Assembly: GCA_027310565.1 (NCBI GenBank)
Contig: DAIDAP010000027.1
Coordinates: 62,001 to 126,000 of the forward strand
DNA from: Chloroflexota bacterium
GTDB lineage: Bacteria; Chloroflexota; Limnocylindria; P2-11E
Length of the DNA stretch: 64,000 nucleotides
Reading direction: 5' to 3'
Shown: piece by piece, positions 14,873-24,664 of the stretch
Numbering within the stretch: the stretch's first letter is position 1
How the letters are laid out: each line of letters opens with the position of its first letter
Notes under the pieces: model-generated
The model's input: the letters and a program-made list of their open reading frames with translations, nothing else
What the model was told of the DNA's origin: nothing
The model's database searches: none
Translations under genes and position numbers: made by a program

Positions 14873-16654
14873 TTGGTCATCGCCAAGGAGCGCGCCACCG
14901 CGAACCGTCACCTGCTGGACTGGGTCGACGAGATGGCCCGCCTGTGCACGCCCGACCAGGTCTACTGGTGCGACGGCTCCGAGGAGGAGCGGCGGCGGCT
15001 GACCGACGAGGCCGTCGCCGCGGGCGTGCTCATCCCGCTCAACGACGAGAAGCGGCCCGGCTCGTACTACAGCCGCTCGAACCCGAACGACGTCGCGCGC
15101 ACCGAGGAGCTCACCTTCATCTGCACGCCGACCAAGGAAGGGGCGGGCCGGACGAACAACTGGATGGCGCCGGACGAGGCCTACCGGAGGCTCGGCGAGA
15201 TCTTCCGCGGCGCGATGAAGGGCCGCACGATGTACGTCATCCCGTACCTCATGGGCGTGCCGGAGTCGCCGTTCGCGATGATCGGCGTCGAACTCACCGA
15301 CTCCGTCTACGTCGTGCTCAACATGCGGATCATGGCGCGCATCGGGAACGTCGCGCTCGAACGCCTCGGGAGCTCCGACCGCTTCAACCGCGGCCTCCAC
15401 TCGGTCGCCGACTGCGACCCGGCGCGGCGCTTCATCTGCCATTTCCCCCAGGACGACACGATCTGGTCGGTCGGCTCGGGCTACGGCGGCAACGCGCTCC
15501 TCGGGAAGAAGTGCCTCTCGCTGCGCATCGCGAGCTACCACGCGCGCGGCCAGGGCTGGCTCGCCGAGCACATGATGCTGCTCGAGGCCGAGACCCCGCA
15601 GGGCGAGAAGCACTACATCGCCGGCGCGTTCCCCTCCGCGTCGGGCAAGACGAACCTCGCGATGATCGTGCCGCCGCCGGCCTTCAAGGGCTGGACGATG
15701 CGCACGATCGGCGACGACATCGCCTGGATGCGCGTCGGCGCCGACGGCCGGCTGTACGCGGCGAACCCCGAGGCGGGCTTCTTCGGCGTCGCCCCGGGCA
15801 CCAACTACCACACCAACCCGACCGCGATGAAGATGGTCGAGCACGACACGATCTTCACCAACGTCGCGCTCACGCCGGACATGGACATCTGGTGGGAGGG
15901 CATGGATCCGCCCGAGGGCGAGCTCGTGGACTGGCGCGGCCGCCCGTGGACGCCCGGCGCGAAGGAGCCGGCGGCGCACCCGAACAGCCGGTTCACCGCG
16001 CCGATGGAGAACAACCCGGCGCTCTCGCGCGAGGCGCAGGACCCGAACGGCGTCCCGATCTCCGCGATCCTCTTCGGCGGACGCCGCTCGACGACGATCC
16101 CGCTCGTCGTCGAGTCGTTCAACTGGACGCACGGCGTGTACCTGGGCGCGACCGCGGGCGCGGAGACGACGGCGGCCATCACCGGCGCCGTGGGACGCAT
16201 CCGGCGCGACCCGATGGCCATGCTCGCGTTCATCGGCTACGACGCCGGCGACTACTTCGCCCACTGGCTCGCGATGTTCGGTCGGATGAAGCGGCCGCCG
16301 AAGATCTTCCTGGTGAACTGGTTCCGCAAGGACGGCGACGGCAGATACCTCTGGCCCGGCTACGGCGAGAACATGCGTGTCCTCCAGTGGATCATCGACC
16401 GCTGCGAGGGCCGCGCGTCGGCGATGGAGACGCCCATCGGACTCGTCCCGCGCATCGGCGACCTCGACCTGCGCGGGTTCGACGGGAAGACCGCGAACGT
16501 CGAGCGCGCGCTGCGCGTGGACGAGGACGAATGGCGGCGGGAGCTCGAGGAGCACCGCAAGTGGCTCGACCAACTCGGCGATCGCGTCCCCGAGCCGCTG
16601 CGGCTGCAGCACCGCCTGCTCGCCAGCTCGCTGGAGGCGCTCGGGCCGAGGTAG
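14873..16654 (+). CDS. pckG: Phosphoenolpyruvate carboxykinase (GTP)
   Basis: The protein has 593 residues, the usual size of the GTP-dependent class. It interconverts oxaloacetate and PEP. P-loop FPSASGKTNLAM with K259; TNNWMAP and YVIPYLMGVP are typical; WWEGMDPP and VNWFRKDGDGRYLWPGYGENMR are nucleotide and metal-binding segments of the GTP class. TTG start at 14873, with a G-rich Shine-Dalgarno (GGGGGT) 7 bases upstream; a -10-like TACGCT at 14835-14840 gives a short leader. It links the TCA operons of this window to gluconeogenesis or anaplerosis. Confidence 0.96.
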   Translation: MVIAKERATANRHLLDWVDEMARLCTPDQVYWCDGSEEERRRLTDEAVAAGVLIPLNDEKRPGSYYSRSNPNDVARTEELTFICTPTKEGAGRTNNWMAPDEAYRRLGEIFRGAMKGRTMYVIPYLMGVPESPFAMIGVELTDSVYVVLNMRIMARIGNVALERLGSSDRFNRGLHSVADCDPARRFICHFPQDDTIWSVGSGYGGNALLGKKCLSLRIASYHARGQGWLAEHMMLLEAETPQGEKHYIAGAFPSASGKTNLAMIVPPPAFKGWTMRTIGDDIAWMRVGADGRLYAANPEAGFFGVAPGTNYHTNPTAMKMVEHDTIFTNVALTPDMDIWWEGMDPPEGELVDWRGRPWTPGAKEPAAHPNSRFTAPMENNPALSREAQDPNGVPISAILFGGRRSTTIPLVVESFNWTHGVYLGATAGAETTAAITGAVGRIRRDPMAMLAFIGYDAGDYFAHWLAMFGRMKRPPKIFLVNWFRKDGDGRYLWPGYGENMRVLQWIIDRCEGRASAMETPIGLVPRIGDLDLRGFDGKTANVERALRVDEDEWRRELEEHRKWLDQLGDRVPEPLRLQHRLLASSLEALGPR

Positions 16655-16687
16655 GCCGGCGCATCGTCGTGGCCCGTGGGGCCGCGA

Positions 16688-18382
16688 CTACGAGCGCAGC
16701 GTGACGTCGCTCTCGCCGTCGACGAGGCCGGCGACGCGCGCCCGCGCGGCGGCGCGGTCGGCGGCGCGCACGAGCACGGTCACCGCGTAGCTCTCCTCGC
16801 CGGCGGTGCCGAGCGCCGCCCGATCGGCGCGCAGCGCGCGGAAGCTCCACCACGCGACCGCGCCCGCGACGAGGCTGTCCACGCCGAAGTGCCAGAGATC
16901 GTGCCAGGTCTCGGTCTGGAACGACAGCGCGAGCGCCGCGTTCAGCACGCGATAGAGCGCGGCCGAGACGAACACGAGCAGGCCGATGACGCCGCCGAGG
17001 ACCGCGAGGTAGAGGTAGAGCCGGCGCGGCTGGGAGCGGCGCTCCGCGTCGTCGAGCCGCCGCCGCGCCTGCCGCCAGTGGAAGGCCCAGGCGGCGCCGC
17101 CGACGAGCACGAGCGCGACGTAGCGCGCGGTGTCGCCGCGGCTGTGCTCGCCGAGCCCGAAGAGGTACGTCCCGGCCACACCGAGGATGCCGGCGACGCC
17201 GAGCGCGGCCATCGCGACGCCGATGGCGCTGATGAGGTACGTGTACAGGCGGCGGATCGTCGCGGCGCGCGCGACCTCCGTCTCGCGCGCGGCCTCGGCT
17301 TCGACGACGCCGCGATGGAACACCCAGATCGCGCCGAACACGACGACCGCGATGAGCGGCGGACCGACGTCGTGCCAGACGCTCGTATACGTCTCGACGA
17401 AGGGATCGCCGAGGACGCGCCGGCCGACCTCCGAGAGCACGACCGTCGCCGAGTAGAGCACCGCGAGCGCGGCGACGAGGACGACGACGTAGATCGCGAG
17501 GTGGCGGATCACGCTCCGTCGCTCGACGGCGGCGTCCGCTCCGCCGTCGAGGCCGCGCTGCAGCGGCAGCCACGTGCCGAGCCACAGCGCGAATCCGGCG
17601 ACCATCGACGGCACCGCTCCGAGGAGCTCGAAGCGCAGGAAGTCGTCGCGGGTCGGCGGGGGCGGGACGATGGACCCGGGCGGCAGCGGGGGCGTCTCCG
17701 GCACGGGAACGCCGATGACCGCGTCGGCGACGCGCCGCCAGATCTCGCCGAGCGTGTCGAGCGTCGTGAACGCCGCCCAGAACAGGCCGAAGACGACGAG
17801 GGCGTAGACGAAGAGGTGCCGGACCGTCGCCGCCCGCACCGCCGACGGGGTGGCGCGGCGGTCCGCGGCGGAGAGCCGGACGTGGAACGCGAGCGCGGCC
17901 GCGGCGGAGAGCGCCATCACCGCGGCACCGGCCGCGCGAGCCTGCCATTCGGGCTCGAGCCCGTACGACCCGCTCGCGGGCTCGCCGAAGACGAGCCCCT
18001 GGAGCACGAGGCGCAGCGCGCGCTGCCCGTAGCCGAAGACGAGCAGCGCGGCGACGAAGACGACGAGGTGCACGTAGGCGCTCCGGACCCACGAGCCGCG
18101 CTCATCCGGGTCGCGCGCGGCACGCTGCGCGAGGCGGAAGTGGATCCACCACGCCGGCGCGCCGACGAGGAGCAGCGCGATGGCGAGGCTGGCCTGCTCG
18201 CGGTAGCGCTCCGGCGCGCGGCTCACGTCGGCGAAGAGGAACGGCAGACCGGTGAAGCCGCCGCTCGGCGCGCCGAGGGCGATCTCGGCGAGGACGCGGA
18301 GGACGTTCGCGACCCCGAGCACGACCATGTGGACGGCGACGAGCGCGACCAGGTAGACGTAGGCGCGCTGGACGAGCGTCAT
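16688..18382 (-). CDS. Membrane protein of six DUF5671-like repeats
   Basis: The protein has 564 residues. About six tandem units of ~85 residues each start with an R/A-x-Y-x-YL-type helix (QRAYVYLVALVAVH, RSAYVHLVVFVA, VRHLFVYALVVFG, IRHLAIYVVVLVA, IRRLYTYLISAIG, PRRLYLYLAVLGG) and most end in an aromatic helix such as AWWIHFRLAQ or AWAFHWRQAR, followed by a charged linker. This is the DUF5671 pattern, giving around 18 membrane helices. Function unknown. ATG 18382 overlaps the stop of the LysR gene by ATGA; CATGAT 6 bases upstream could also give an internal promoter. The C-terminus is soluble. Confidence 0.8.
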   Translation of the reverse strand: MTLVQRAYVYLVALVAVHMVVLGVANVLRVLAEIALGAPSGGFTGLPFLFADVSRAPERYREQASLAIALLLVGAPAWWIHFRLAQRAARDPDERGSWVRSAYVHLVVFVAALLVFGYGQRALRLVLQGLVFGEPASGSYGLEPEWQARAAGAAVMALSAAAALAFHVRLSAADRRATPSAVRAATVRHLFVYALVVFGLFWAAFTTLDTLGEIWRRVADAVIGVPVPETPPLPPGSIVPPPPTRDDFLRFELLGAVPSMVAGFALWLGTWLPLQRGLDGGADAAVERRSVIRHLAIYVVVLVAALAVLYSATVVLSEVGRRVLGDPFVETYTSVWHDVGPPLIAVVVFGAIWVFHRGVVEAEAARETEVARAATIRRLYTYLISAIGVAMAALGVAGILGVAGTYLFGLGEHSRGDTARYVALVLVGGAAWAFHWRQARRRLDDAERRSQPRRLYLYLAVLGGVIGLLVFVSAALYRVLNAALALSFQTETWHDLWHFGVDSLVAGAVAWWSFRALRADRAALGTAGEESYAVTVLVRAADRAAARARVAGLVDGESDVTLRS

Positions 18383-19311
18383 GACCGCATCATGCCGCCA
18401 CGCTCGCTCCGCCGGCTGAATGGGGGCCCCTCCCCCCCGGGCAGCACCTTGAGGAGGGCGCTCGCCGTCGCCGACGGCTCCGCTCCCGTGCGCCAGAGCG
18501 CGTGGATCGTCCGGCGCTGGGTCGTCGCGCCCTCGACGCGGACGGCGACGAGCTCGCCGCGCCGCAGCTCGTCCCGGATGGCCATCTCCGGCAGCAGCGC
18601 GGCGCCGAACCCCGCCAGCACGACGCGCTTGCAGGCCTCGGTGTTGTCCAGCTCCATGAGCACGCGCGGCGCGGTGCCGGCCTGCGCGAAGTACGCGAGC
18701 GCGAGCGTGTGCAGGTACGCGGACGGGTCGCGCATCACCAGACCGGAGCGCCCGAGGTCCTCGACCGTCACCCGCGCTCGGCGGGCGAACGGGTGCCCGC
18801 GGCCGACGACGACCGGGACGTCCTCGGTGAAGAGCGCCCGCGAGGCGAGCTCGGTGAAGACGACGAGCTGCGACACGAGCGCGATCTCGATCTCGTCCGC
18901 GCGCAGCGCCTCGGCCACGGCACGCGAGCGGCCGCTGCGCACGGTGACCTCGACGTCGGGGTGCGTCCGCGCGAACCGCGCGAGCGCGGCGGGGGCGAGG
19001 TAGAGCGCGAGGTCCGAGGCGAGGCCGAGCGTGAGGAAGCCCCCGCGCGCCTCGCGCGCCGAGCGCGCGTCGGCGACGCCGCGGCGGACCGCCTCGAGCG
19101 CGGCCTGGGCCCGCGGGAGGAAGCGGCGCCCGGCGGCCGTGAGGCTGACGCCGCGCCGTCCGCGTACCAGCAGCGGCGTCCCGAGCTCCCGCTCGAGGCC
19201 CCGCAGCCGCGCCGTGAGCGTCGGCTGGGTGAGGTCGAGCGCCTCCGCGGCGCGGGTGATGCTCCCCCGGCGCTGGGCCTCGACGAACGCCTCGAGCTGG
19301 CCGAGCTCCAC
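18379..19311 (-). CDS. LysR-family regulator next to the TCA operon
   Basis: The protein has 310 residues. LysR HTH at 1-60 (FVEAQRRGSITRAAEALDLT, then RLRGLERELGTPLL) and an effector domain with LALYLAPAALARFARTHPD and AGFGAALLPEM. LysR proteins usually repress themselves and control a divergent target; here that is the icd-ridA-mdh-acnA operon, 119 bases away. GTG 19311 lies 6 bases after TATGAT, which overlaps the palindrome ATAG-N7-CTAT (19321-19335). The downstream DUF5671 gene is coupled by ATGA. Effector unknown; citrate or another TCA acid would be logical. Confidence 0.9.
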   Translation of the reverse strand: MELGQLEAFVEAQRRGSITRAAEALDLTQPTLTARLRGLERELGTPLLVRGRRGVSLTAAGRRFLPRAQAALEAVRRGVADARSAREARGGFLTLGLASDLALYLAPAALARFARTHPDVEVTVRSGRSRAVAEALRADEIEIALVSQLVVFTELASRALFTEDVPVVVGRGHPFARRARVTVEDLGRSGLVMRDPSAYLHTLALAYFAQAGTAPRVLMELDNTEACKRVVLAGFGAALLPEMAIRDELRRGELVAVRVEGATTQRRTIHALWRTGAEPSATASALLKVLPGGEGPPFSRRSERGGMMRS

Positions 19312-19320
19312 GGCTCCATC

Positions 19321-19335
19321 ATAGATCCCGTCTAT
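19321..19335. promoter_or_regulatory. ATAG-N7-CTAT operator at the LysR/TCA promoter
   Basis: A perfect inverted repeat (ATAGA-N5-TCTAT) of the LysR type. It overlaps the LysR -10 element (TATGAT, minus strand 19323-19318). A second half-site TCTATGG lies 30 bases on (19361-19367, the first at 19331-19337), next to the -35 position expected for the icd -10 element TACGAT (19382-19387). Confidence 0.6.
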
Positions 19336-19430
19336 GGGATACCGCGCATCTGCCGTCTGTTCTATGGCTCGCGGCCGAGGGTACGATGCCGGAGAGACGA
19401 CCGGGCGTCACAGGAAGGGCAGAGGGCGAC

Positions 19431-20516
19431 ATGACCCACCGGATCACACTCATCCCCGGCGACGGCACGGGCCCCGAGATCGTCGAGGCCACGCGGCGAG
19501 CCATCGAAGCCACCGGCGTGCGGATCGAGTGGGACGTCCACGACATCGGGGTCCCCGCGCTCCAGAAGTACGGCGACCCGTTCCCCAAGAGCGCGCTCGA
19601 CTCCGTGCGGCGCAACAAGGTCGGGCTCAAGGGTCCGCTCACGACCGAGCTCGGGACCGGCATGCGCTCGGTGAACGTCGCGCTCCGCAAGGAGTTCGAC
19701 CTCTACGCGAACCTGCGGCCCGGCAAGACCTACCGGGGCGTGCGCGCCCCCGTGGGGAACGTCGACCTCGTCATCGTGCGCGAGAACATCGAGGACCTCT
19801 ACGCGGGGATCGAGTTCGACCTCGGCACGCCCGAGCTCGCGCGGGTGCGGGCCGTCATCGAGGAGGCCGCGCACACGAAGATCCGCGAGGACGCGGCGAT
19901 CGCGATCAAGTACATCAGCGTCATGGGGTCGCGGCGGATCGTGAAGTTCGCGTTCGAGTACGCGCGCGCGAACGGCCGCAAGAAGGTCACGGCGGTCCAC
20001 AAGTCGAACATCATGAAGTTCGCCGACGGCCTCTTCCTGCGCATCGCGCGCGAGATCGCCCAGGAGTACCCGGACATCGCGTTCGAGGACCGCATCGTCG
20101 ACAACATGTGCATGCAGCTCGTGCAGAAGCCGGAGCTCTACGACGTGCTCGTCCTCCCCAACCTCTACGGGGACATCGTGAGCGACCTCGTCGCAGGTCT
20201 CGTCGGCGGCCTCGGCGTCGCGCCGGGCGCGAACATCGGCGAGGACGGCGTCGCGGTCTTCGAGGCGATCCACGGCTCGGCGCCCAGGTACGCCGGCCAG
20301 AACAAGGTGAACCCCATGGCGCTCATGCTCGCGGGCGTCCTCATGCTGCGGCACATCGGCGAGCGTGAGGCGGGCGACCGGCTGGAGCGAGCGATCGCGG
20401 GCGTCGTGGCCGAGGGGAGGGACGTCACGTACGACCTCAAGGCGGACCGGGACGATCCCACGGCGGTCGGCACGAAGGAGTTCGCGGACGCCGTGATCCG
20501 GCGGCTGAAGGGCTGA
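19431..20516 (+). CDS. Isocitrate/isopropylmalate-family dehydrogenase (probable NAD-type isocitrate dehydrogenase)
   Basis: The protein has 361 residues and is a beta-decarboxylating dehydrogenase. Motifs: LIPGDGTGPEIVEATR at the N-terminus, the substrate arginines in YANLRPGKTYRG and IVRENIEDLYAGIEF, the lysine AVHKSNIMK, and metal-binding NLYGDIVSDLVAGLVGG. GSAPRYAGQNKVNP is the adenosine region. RENTE-like RENIEDLYAG and the TCA operon context favour NAD-dependent isocitrate dehydrogenase over LeuB. ATG 19431 is used because GAGGG is close upstream and the family N-terminus fits. First gene of an operon with ridA, mdh and acnA. Confidence 0.88.
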   Translation: MTHRITLIPGDGTGPEIVEATRRAIEATGVRIEWDVHDIGVPALQKYGDPFPKSALDSVRRNKVGLKGPLTTELGTGMRSVNVALRKEFDLYANLRPGKTYRGVRAPVGNVDLVIVRENIEDLYAGIEFDLGTPELARVRAVIEEAAHTKIREDAAIAIKYISVMGSRRIVKFAFEYARANGRKKVTAVHKSNIMKFADGLFLRIAREIAQEYPDIAFEDRIVDNMCMQLVQKPELYDVLVLPNLYGDIVSDLVAGLVGGLGVAPGANIGEDGVAVFEAIHGSAPRYAGQNKVNPMALMLAGVLMLRHIGEREAGDRLERAIAGVVAEGRDVTYDLKADRDDPTAVGTKEFADAVIRRLKG

Positions 20517-20518
20517 AC

Positions 20519-20938
20519 GTGCCGGACGCGCCGCGCCTCGACCGGGAGGCGTACTCGACACGGACCAAGTACGAGTTCCAGTTCGGCTACTCCCGCGCGG
20601 TGCGCCAGGGCGGGATGATCCGCGTCGCGGGCACCGCCGGCCTGGGGGACGACGGGCAGGTCGTGTCGGACGACGTCGTCGACCAGATGCGCAGGGCGCT
20701 CGAGATCGTGCGCGAGGCGATCGAGGCGCTCGGTGGGCGTCTGGAGGACGTCGTCATGACCCGGGTCTTCGTGTCGGACGTGCGCAGCATCGACAGCGTG
20801 GCCGTCGTCCACGGCGAGGTGTTCCGCGACATCCGTCCGGCGTCCTCGATCGTGAAGGTGGAGTTCATCGATCCCCGCATCCTCGTCGAGGTCGAGGCCG
20901 AGGCCGTGTACGCGGGGACGAGGAAGGAGAAGGGGTGA
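20519..20938 (+). CDS. RidA-family protein (enamine/imine deaminase-like)
   Basis: The protein has 139 residues of the YjgF/YER057c/UK114 fold. Trimeric RidA proteins hydrolyse reactive enamines and imines formed by PLP enzymes. Typical features: GYSRAVRQGGMIRVAGTAGL, VVDQMRRALEIVREAIEALG, VVMTRVFVSDV and the closing VEVEAEAVY. The catalytic arginine of true RidA is not clear at the end, so it may belong to another Rid subgroup. GTG 20519 starts 2 bases after the dehydrogenase stop; the TGA shares a base with the ATG of mdh. Confidence 0.88.
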   Translation: MPDAPRLDREAYSTRTKYEFQFGYSRAVRQGGMIRVAGTAGLGDDGQVVSDDVVDQMRRALEIVREAIEALGGRLEDVVMTRVFVSDVRSIDSVAVVHGEVFRDIRPASSIVKVEFIDPRILVEVEAEAVYAGTRKEKG

Positions 20939-21912
20939 TGGTACGAGTCGTCGTCACCGGCGCGACCGGGCAGGTCGCCTACGCGCTGCTCCCGCGGATC
21001 GCCGCGGGCGAGATGTTCGGTCCGGGCACGGAGGTGGACCTGCGGCTCTCCGACATCCCGCAGATGATCGACAAGGCGAAGGGCGTCCTCATGGAGCTCG
21101 AAGACGGCGCGTATCCGTCGCTCTCCCGCGTGATCGCGAGCGCCGACCGCGCCGAGACGCACGCGGACGCGGACTGGGTGCTCCTCGTCGGCAGCGTCCC
21201 GCGCGGCCCCGGCATGGAGCGCGGCGACCTCATCCGCAAAAACGGTCCGATCTTCGTCGACGAGGGCACGGCGATCGCGCGGCACGCCGCGAAGGGCGTG
21301 CGCGTCGTCGTCGTCGGCAACCCGTGCAACACGAACTGTCTCATCGCGCGCGCGAACGCGAGGAGCGTGCCCGACGACCGCTGGAGCGCGCTCACGCGTC
21401 TCGACCAGAACCGCGCGCGCGCGCTGCTCGCCGCGAAGGCCGGTGCGCGGGTCCGCGACGTGAAGCGCCTCGCGATCTGGGGCAACCACTCGGCGACGCT
21501 CTTCCCGGACTTCACCAACGCGCAGGTGAGCGGCAGGCCCGCCGTCGAGGCGGTCGACCGCGCCTGGCTCGAGAGCGAGTACATCAAGACCGTGCAGCAG
21601 CGCGGCGCCGCGGTCATCGCGGCGCGCGGCGCGTCGAGCGCGTTCTCCGCGGCGCAGGCCGTGGTCGACCACGTGCGCGGCCTGGTGAACAGGACGCCGG
21701 CGGACGACGTGTTCAGCGCCGCCGTCGTGTCCGACGGCAGCTACGGCGTGCCCAGAGGGCTCGTCTCGTCGTTCCCGCTCCGCTCCGCGGGCGACGGCGG
21801 CTGCGAGATCGTGCAGGGCTGGACGCTCGACGCGTTCGCGCGGAGCAAGCTCGACGCGACGGTCGCGGAGCTCGAGAAGGAGCGCGATCTGGTGAAGGAC
21901 CTCCTCGCATGA
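20938..21912 (+). CDS. mdh: Malate dehydrogenase (NAD, cytosolic-type)
   Basis: The protein has 324 residues and oxidises malate to oxaloacetate in the TCA cycle. Rossmann loop VTGATGQVAYALLPRI, substrate arginine loop VPRGPGMERGDL, NPCNTNCLIA, LDQNRA, and catalytic histidine WGNHSATLFPD place it in the group with cytosolic and chloroplast MDH (TGAxGQ loop). ATG 20938 overlaps the ridA stop and has AAGGAG 8 bases upstream; GTG 20935 is the alternative. It overlaps acnA by ATGA. Confidence 0.94.
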   Translation: MVRVVVTGATGQVAYALLPRIAAGEMFGPGTEVDLRLSDIPQMIDKAKGVLMELEDGAYPSLSRVIASADRAETHADADWVLLVGSVPRGPGMERGDLIRKNGPIFVDEGTAIARHAAKGVRVVVVGNPCNTNCLIARANARSVPDDRWSALTRLDQNRARALLAAKAGARVRDVKRLAIWGNHSATLFPDFTNAQVSGRPAVEAVDRAWLESEYIKTVQQRGAAVIAARGASSAFSAAQAVVDHVRGLVNRTPADDVFSAAVVSDGSYGVPRGLVSSFPLRSAGDGGCEIVQGWTLDAFARSKLDATVAELEKERDLVKDLLA

Positions 21913-24608
21913 CGTATCGGACCGAGCCGCTCGCCGGCACCGACGTCCGCTACTACCCGCTCGCCCAGCTCGGCGACCTCGAGCGCCTGCCCATGACGGT
22001 GAAGATCCTCCTCGAGCAGCTGACCCGCGCGGCCGCGACCGGCGTCGCGGCCGAGAAGGACGTCGCCGCCCTCGCGAGCTACCCGGCCGCGCCGCCCGCC
22101 GGGACGTCGCTCCCCTTCCGGCCGACCCGCATCCTGCTGCAGGACTTCACCGGCGTCCCCGCCGCGGTGGACCTCGCCGCGATGCGCGCCGCGATGGTGC
22201 GCGACGGCGGCGACCCGGCGCGGATCGAGCCGCTCATCCCGGTCGACCTCGTCATCGACCACTCGGTCCAGGCCGACTTCTTCGGCTCGAAGGACGTCTA
22301 CGAGCGCAACCTCGAGCGTGAGTACGAGCGCAACCGCGAGCGCTACGCGCTCCTGCGATGGGCCGGACAGGCGTTCAAGACGTTCCGGGTCGTCCCGCCC
22401 GGCGCGGGCATCTGCCACCAGGTGAACCTCGAGCGCCTCTCGCGCGTCGTCCAGGTGCGCGACGGGATCGCGATGCCGGACACGCTCTTCGGCGCGGACT
22501 CGCACACGACGATGGTGAACGGGCTCGGCGTGCTGGGCTGGGGCGTCGGCGGGATCGAGGCGGAGGCGGCGATGCTCGGCCAGCCGACGTACCTGCCGTG
22601 GCCGGTCGTGGTGGGCGTCCGCCTCTTCGGATCGCTCCCCACCGGGACGACGGCCACCGACCTCGTCCTGACGCTCACCGAGAGGATGCGCAGGCACGGC
22701 GTGGTCAACAAGCTCGTCGAGTTCACCGGCGACGGTCTCTCGTCGCTCACCGTCCAGGACCGCGCGACCGTCTCGAACATGTGCCCGGAGTACGGCGCGA
22801 CCGCGGCGTACTTCCCGGTGGACGCCCGGTCGCTCGGCTACCTCGAGCAGACCGCGCGCGGCGAGCTCGTCCCCCTCGTCGAGCGCTACACGAAGGCGCA
22901 GGGCCTCTTCCGCACCGACGGCGCGCGCGCGCCCGACTTCGACGAGACGATGGAGCTGGACCTCGCGACGGTGCGGCCGAGCGTGGCCGGGCCGAAGCGG
23001 CCCCAAGACCGCGTGGAGCTTCCGATGGTGTGGCAGTCGTTCCGCGGCCCCATGCCGACGAAGGGTGTGACGCAGCCGGGCCAGACGGAGGGACCGAAGC
23101 CGATCAACGACGCGGCGCAGACGCAGGTCGCGGCGGCCACGGCGACCACCGCCGGCGTCGCGGGCGTCCCGCCGTCGGTCGGAGGCGTGCGTGACGGGTC
23201 GGTCGTCATCGCGGCGATCACCTCGTGCACGAACACGTCGAACCCCTCGGTGATGATCGCCGCGGGCCTCCTCGCGAAGAAGGCGGTCGAGCGCGGGCTG
23301 ACCGTGCGACCGTACGTGAAGACGTCGCTCGCGCCCGGATCGCGTGTGGTCACGCGGTACCTCGACCGGTCGGGACTGACGCAGCCGCTCGAGAAGCTCG
23401 GATTCTTCCTGGTGGGATACGGATGCACGACCTGCATCGGCGGCAGCGGCCCCCTCGCGACACCCGAGGTCGAACAGGAGATCAGGGCGAAGGATCTCGA
23501 CGTCGTGGCGGTCCTCTCGGGGAACCGCAACTTCGAAGGCCGCATCCATCCGCTCGTGAAGTCCTCGTACCTCGCGTCGCCGCCGCTCGTCGTCGCGTAC
23601 GCGCTCGCGGGCACGGTCGCGATCGACCTCGCCGACCAGCCGATCGCGAACGGCACGGACGGTAGGCCGGTCTTCCTGAAGGACATCTGGCCGACGCAGG
23701 ACGAGATCGGCGCGGTGATGGGCACGGCCATCACGCGGGAGATGTACGAGACCGAGTACGGCACGATCTTCGACGGCGACCGCTACTGGAAGACCATGCC
23801 CTCTCCCACCGGCGCGACGTTCGAGTGGAGCCCGACGTCGACGTACGTGCGGGAGCCGCCGTTCTTCAGGGACATCGGCCAGGCGCGCGACGTCCCGGAC
23901 ATCGTCGGCGCGCGCGTGCTGGTGAAGGTCGGCGATTCCGTCACCACCGACCACATCTCACCCGCCGGATCCATCCCCGCGGCGAGCCCGGCCGGGCGGT
24001 ACCTCGTCTCGCTCGGGGTGAAGCCGGTCGACTTCAACCAGTACGGCACGCGGCGCGGCAACCACGAGGTGCTCGTGCGCGGCACGTTCGCGAACGTGCG
24101 TCTGCGCAACCAGCTCGTCCAGCGCGAGGGCTGGTGGACGAAGCACGTGCCGAGCGGCGAGGAGATGACGATCTACGACGCCTCCGCGCGCTACCGCGGC
24201 GAGGGCACGCCCCTCGTCGTGCTCGCCGGCAAGGAGTACGGCTCCGGCAGCTCGCGCGACTGGGCCGCCAAGGGACCGCTCCTGCTCGGCGTGCGCGCGG
24301 TGATCGCAGAGACGTTCGAGCGCATCCACCGCTCGAACCTCGTCGGGATGGGCATCCTGCCGCTCCAGCTCATGCCCGGCGAGAGCGCGGCCACGCTCGG
24401 CCTCACCGGCGAGGAGGCGTTCACCATCCGCGGGCTGGCCCGCCTCGCACCGCGAGCGACGCTCGAGGTCGAGGCGAGGCGCGCGGACGGCACTCGCGTC
24501 GGCTTCACCGTGCTCGCTCGAGTCGACGATCCGGTCGACCTCGACTACCTGCGCGGCGGCGGCGTCCTGAGCCACGTCTACCGCCAGCTGCTGGGGCGGC
24601 CCGCCTAG
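21909..24608 (+). CDS. acnA: Aconitate hydratase A
   Basis: The protein has 899 residues, full length for AcnA/IRP-type aconitase. It isomerises citrate to isocitrate with a [4Fe-4S] cluster. Cluster cysteines: one in ITSCTNTSNPSV (about residue 439) and two in GYGCTTCIGGSG (about 506 and 509). Substrate-binding segments include FGADSHTTMVNGLGVLGWGVGG and GKEYGSGSSRDWAAKG. The swivel domain begins near residue 690 (VTTDHISPAGSIP). ATGA overlap with mdh makes it the last gene of the TCA operon. Confidence 0.97.
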   Translation: MTYRTEPLAGTDVRYYPLAQLGDLERLPMTVKILLEQLTRAAATGVAAEKDVAALASYPAAPPAGTSLPFRPTRILLQDFTGVPAAVDLAAMRAAMVRDGGDPARIEPLIPVDLVIDHSVQADFFGSKDVYERNLEREYERNRERYALLRWAGQAFKTFRVVPPGAGICHQVNLERLSRVVQVRDGIAMPDTLFGADSHTTMVNGLGVLGWGVGGIEAEAAMLGQPTYLPWPVVVGVRLFGSLPTGTTATDLVLTLTERMRRHGVVNKLVEFTGDGLSSLTVQDRATVSNMCPEYGATAAYFPVDARSLGYLEQTARGELVPLVERYTKAQGLFRTDGARAPDFDETMELDLATVRPSVAGPKRPQDRVELPMVWQSFRGPMPTKGVTQPGQTEGPKPINDAAQTQVAAATATTAGVAGVPPSVGGVRDGSVVIAAITSCTNTSNPSVMIAAGLLAKKAVERGLTVRPYVKTSLAPGSRVVTRYLDRSGLTQPLEKLGFFLVGYGCTTCIGGSGPLATPEVEQEIRAKDLDVVAVLSGNRNFEGRIHPLVKSSYLASPPLVVAYALAGTVAIDLADQPIANGTDGRPVFLKDIWPTQDEIGAVMGTAITREMYETEYGTIFDGDRYWKTMPSPTGATFEWSPTSTYVREPPFFRDIGQARDVPDIVGARVLVKVGDSVTTDHISPAGSIPAASPAGRYLVSLGVKPVDFNQYGTRRGNHEVLVRGTFANVRLRNQLVQREGWWTKHVPSGEEMTIYDASARYRGEGTPLVVLAGKEYGSGSSRDWAAKGPLLLGVRAVIAETFERIHRSNLVGMGILPLQLMPGESAATLGLTGEEAFTIRGLARLAPRATLEVEARRADGTRVGFTVLARVDDPVDLDYLRGGGVLSHVYRQLLGRPA

Positions 24609-24664
24609 CCTGGCTCACACCGCAGGACATCGGCGGCCGCCCATGGGAACATGAGCGGCACTCC

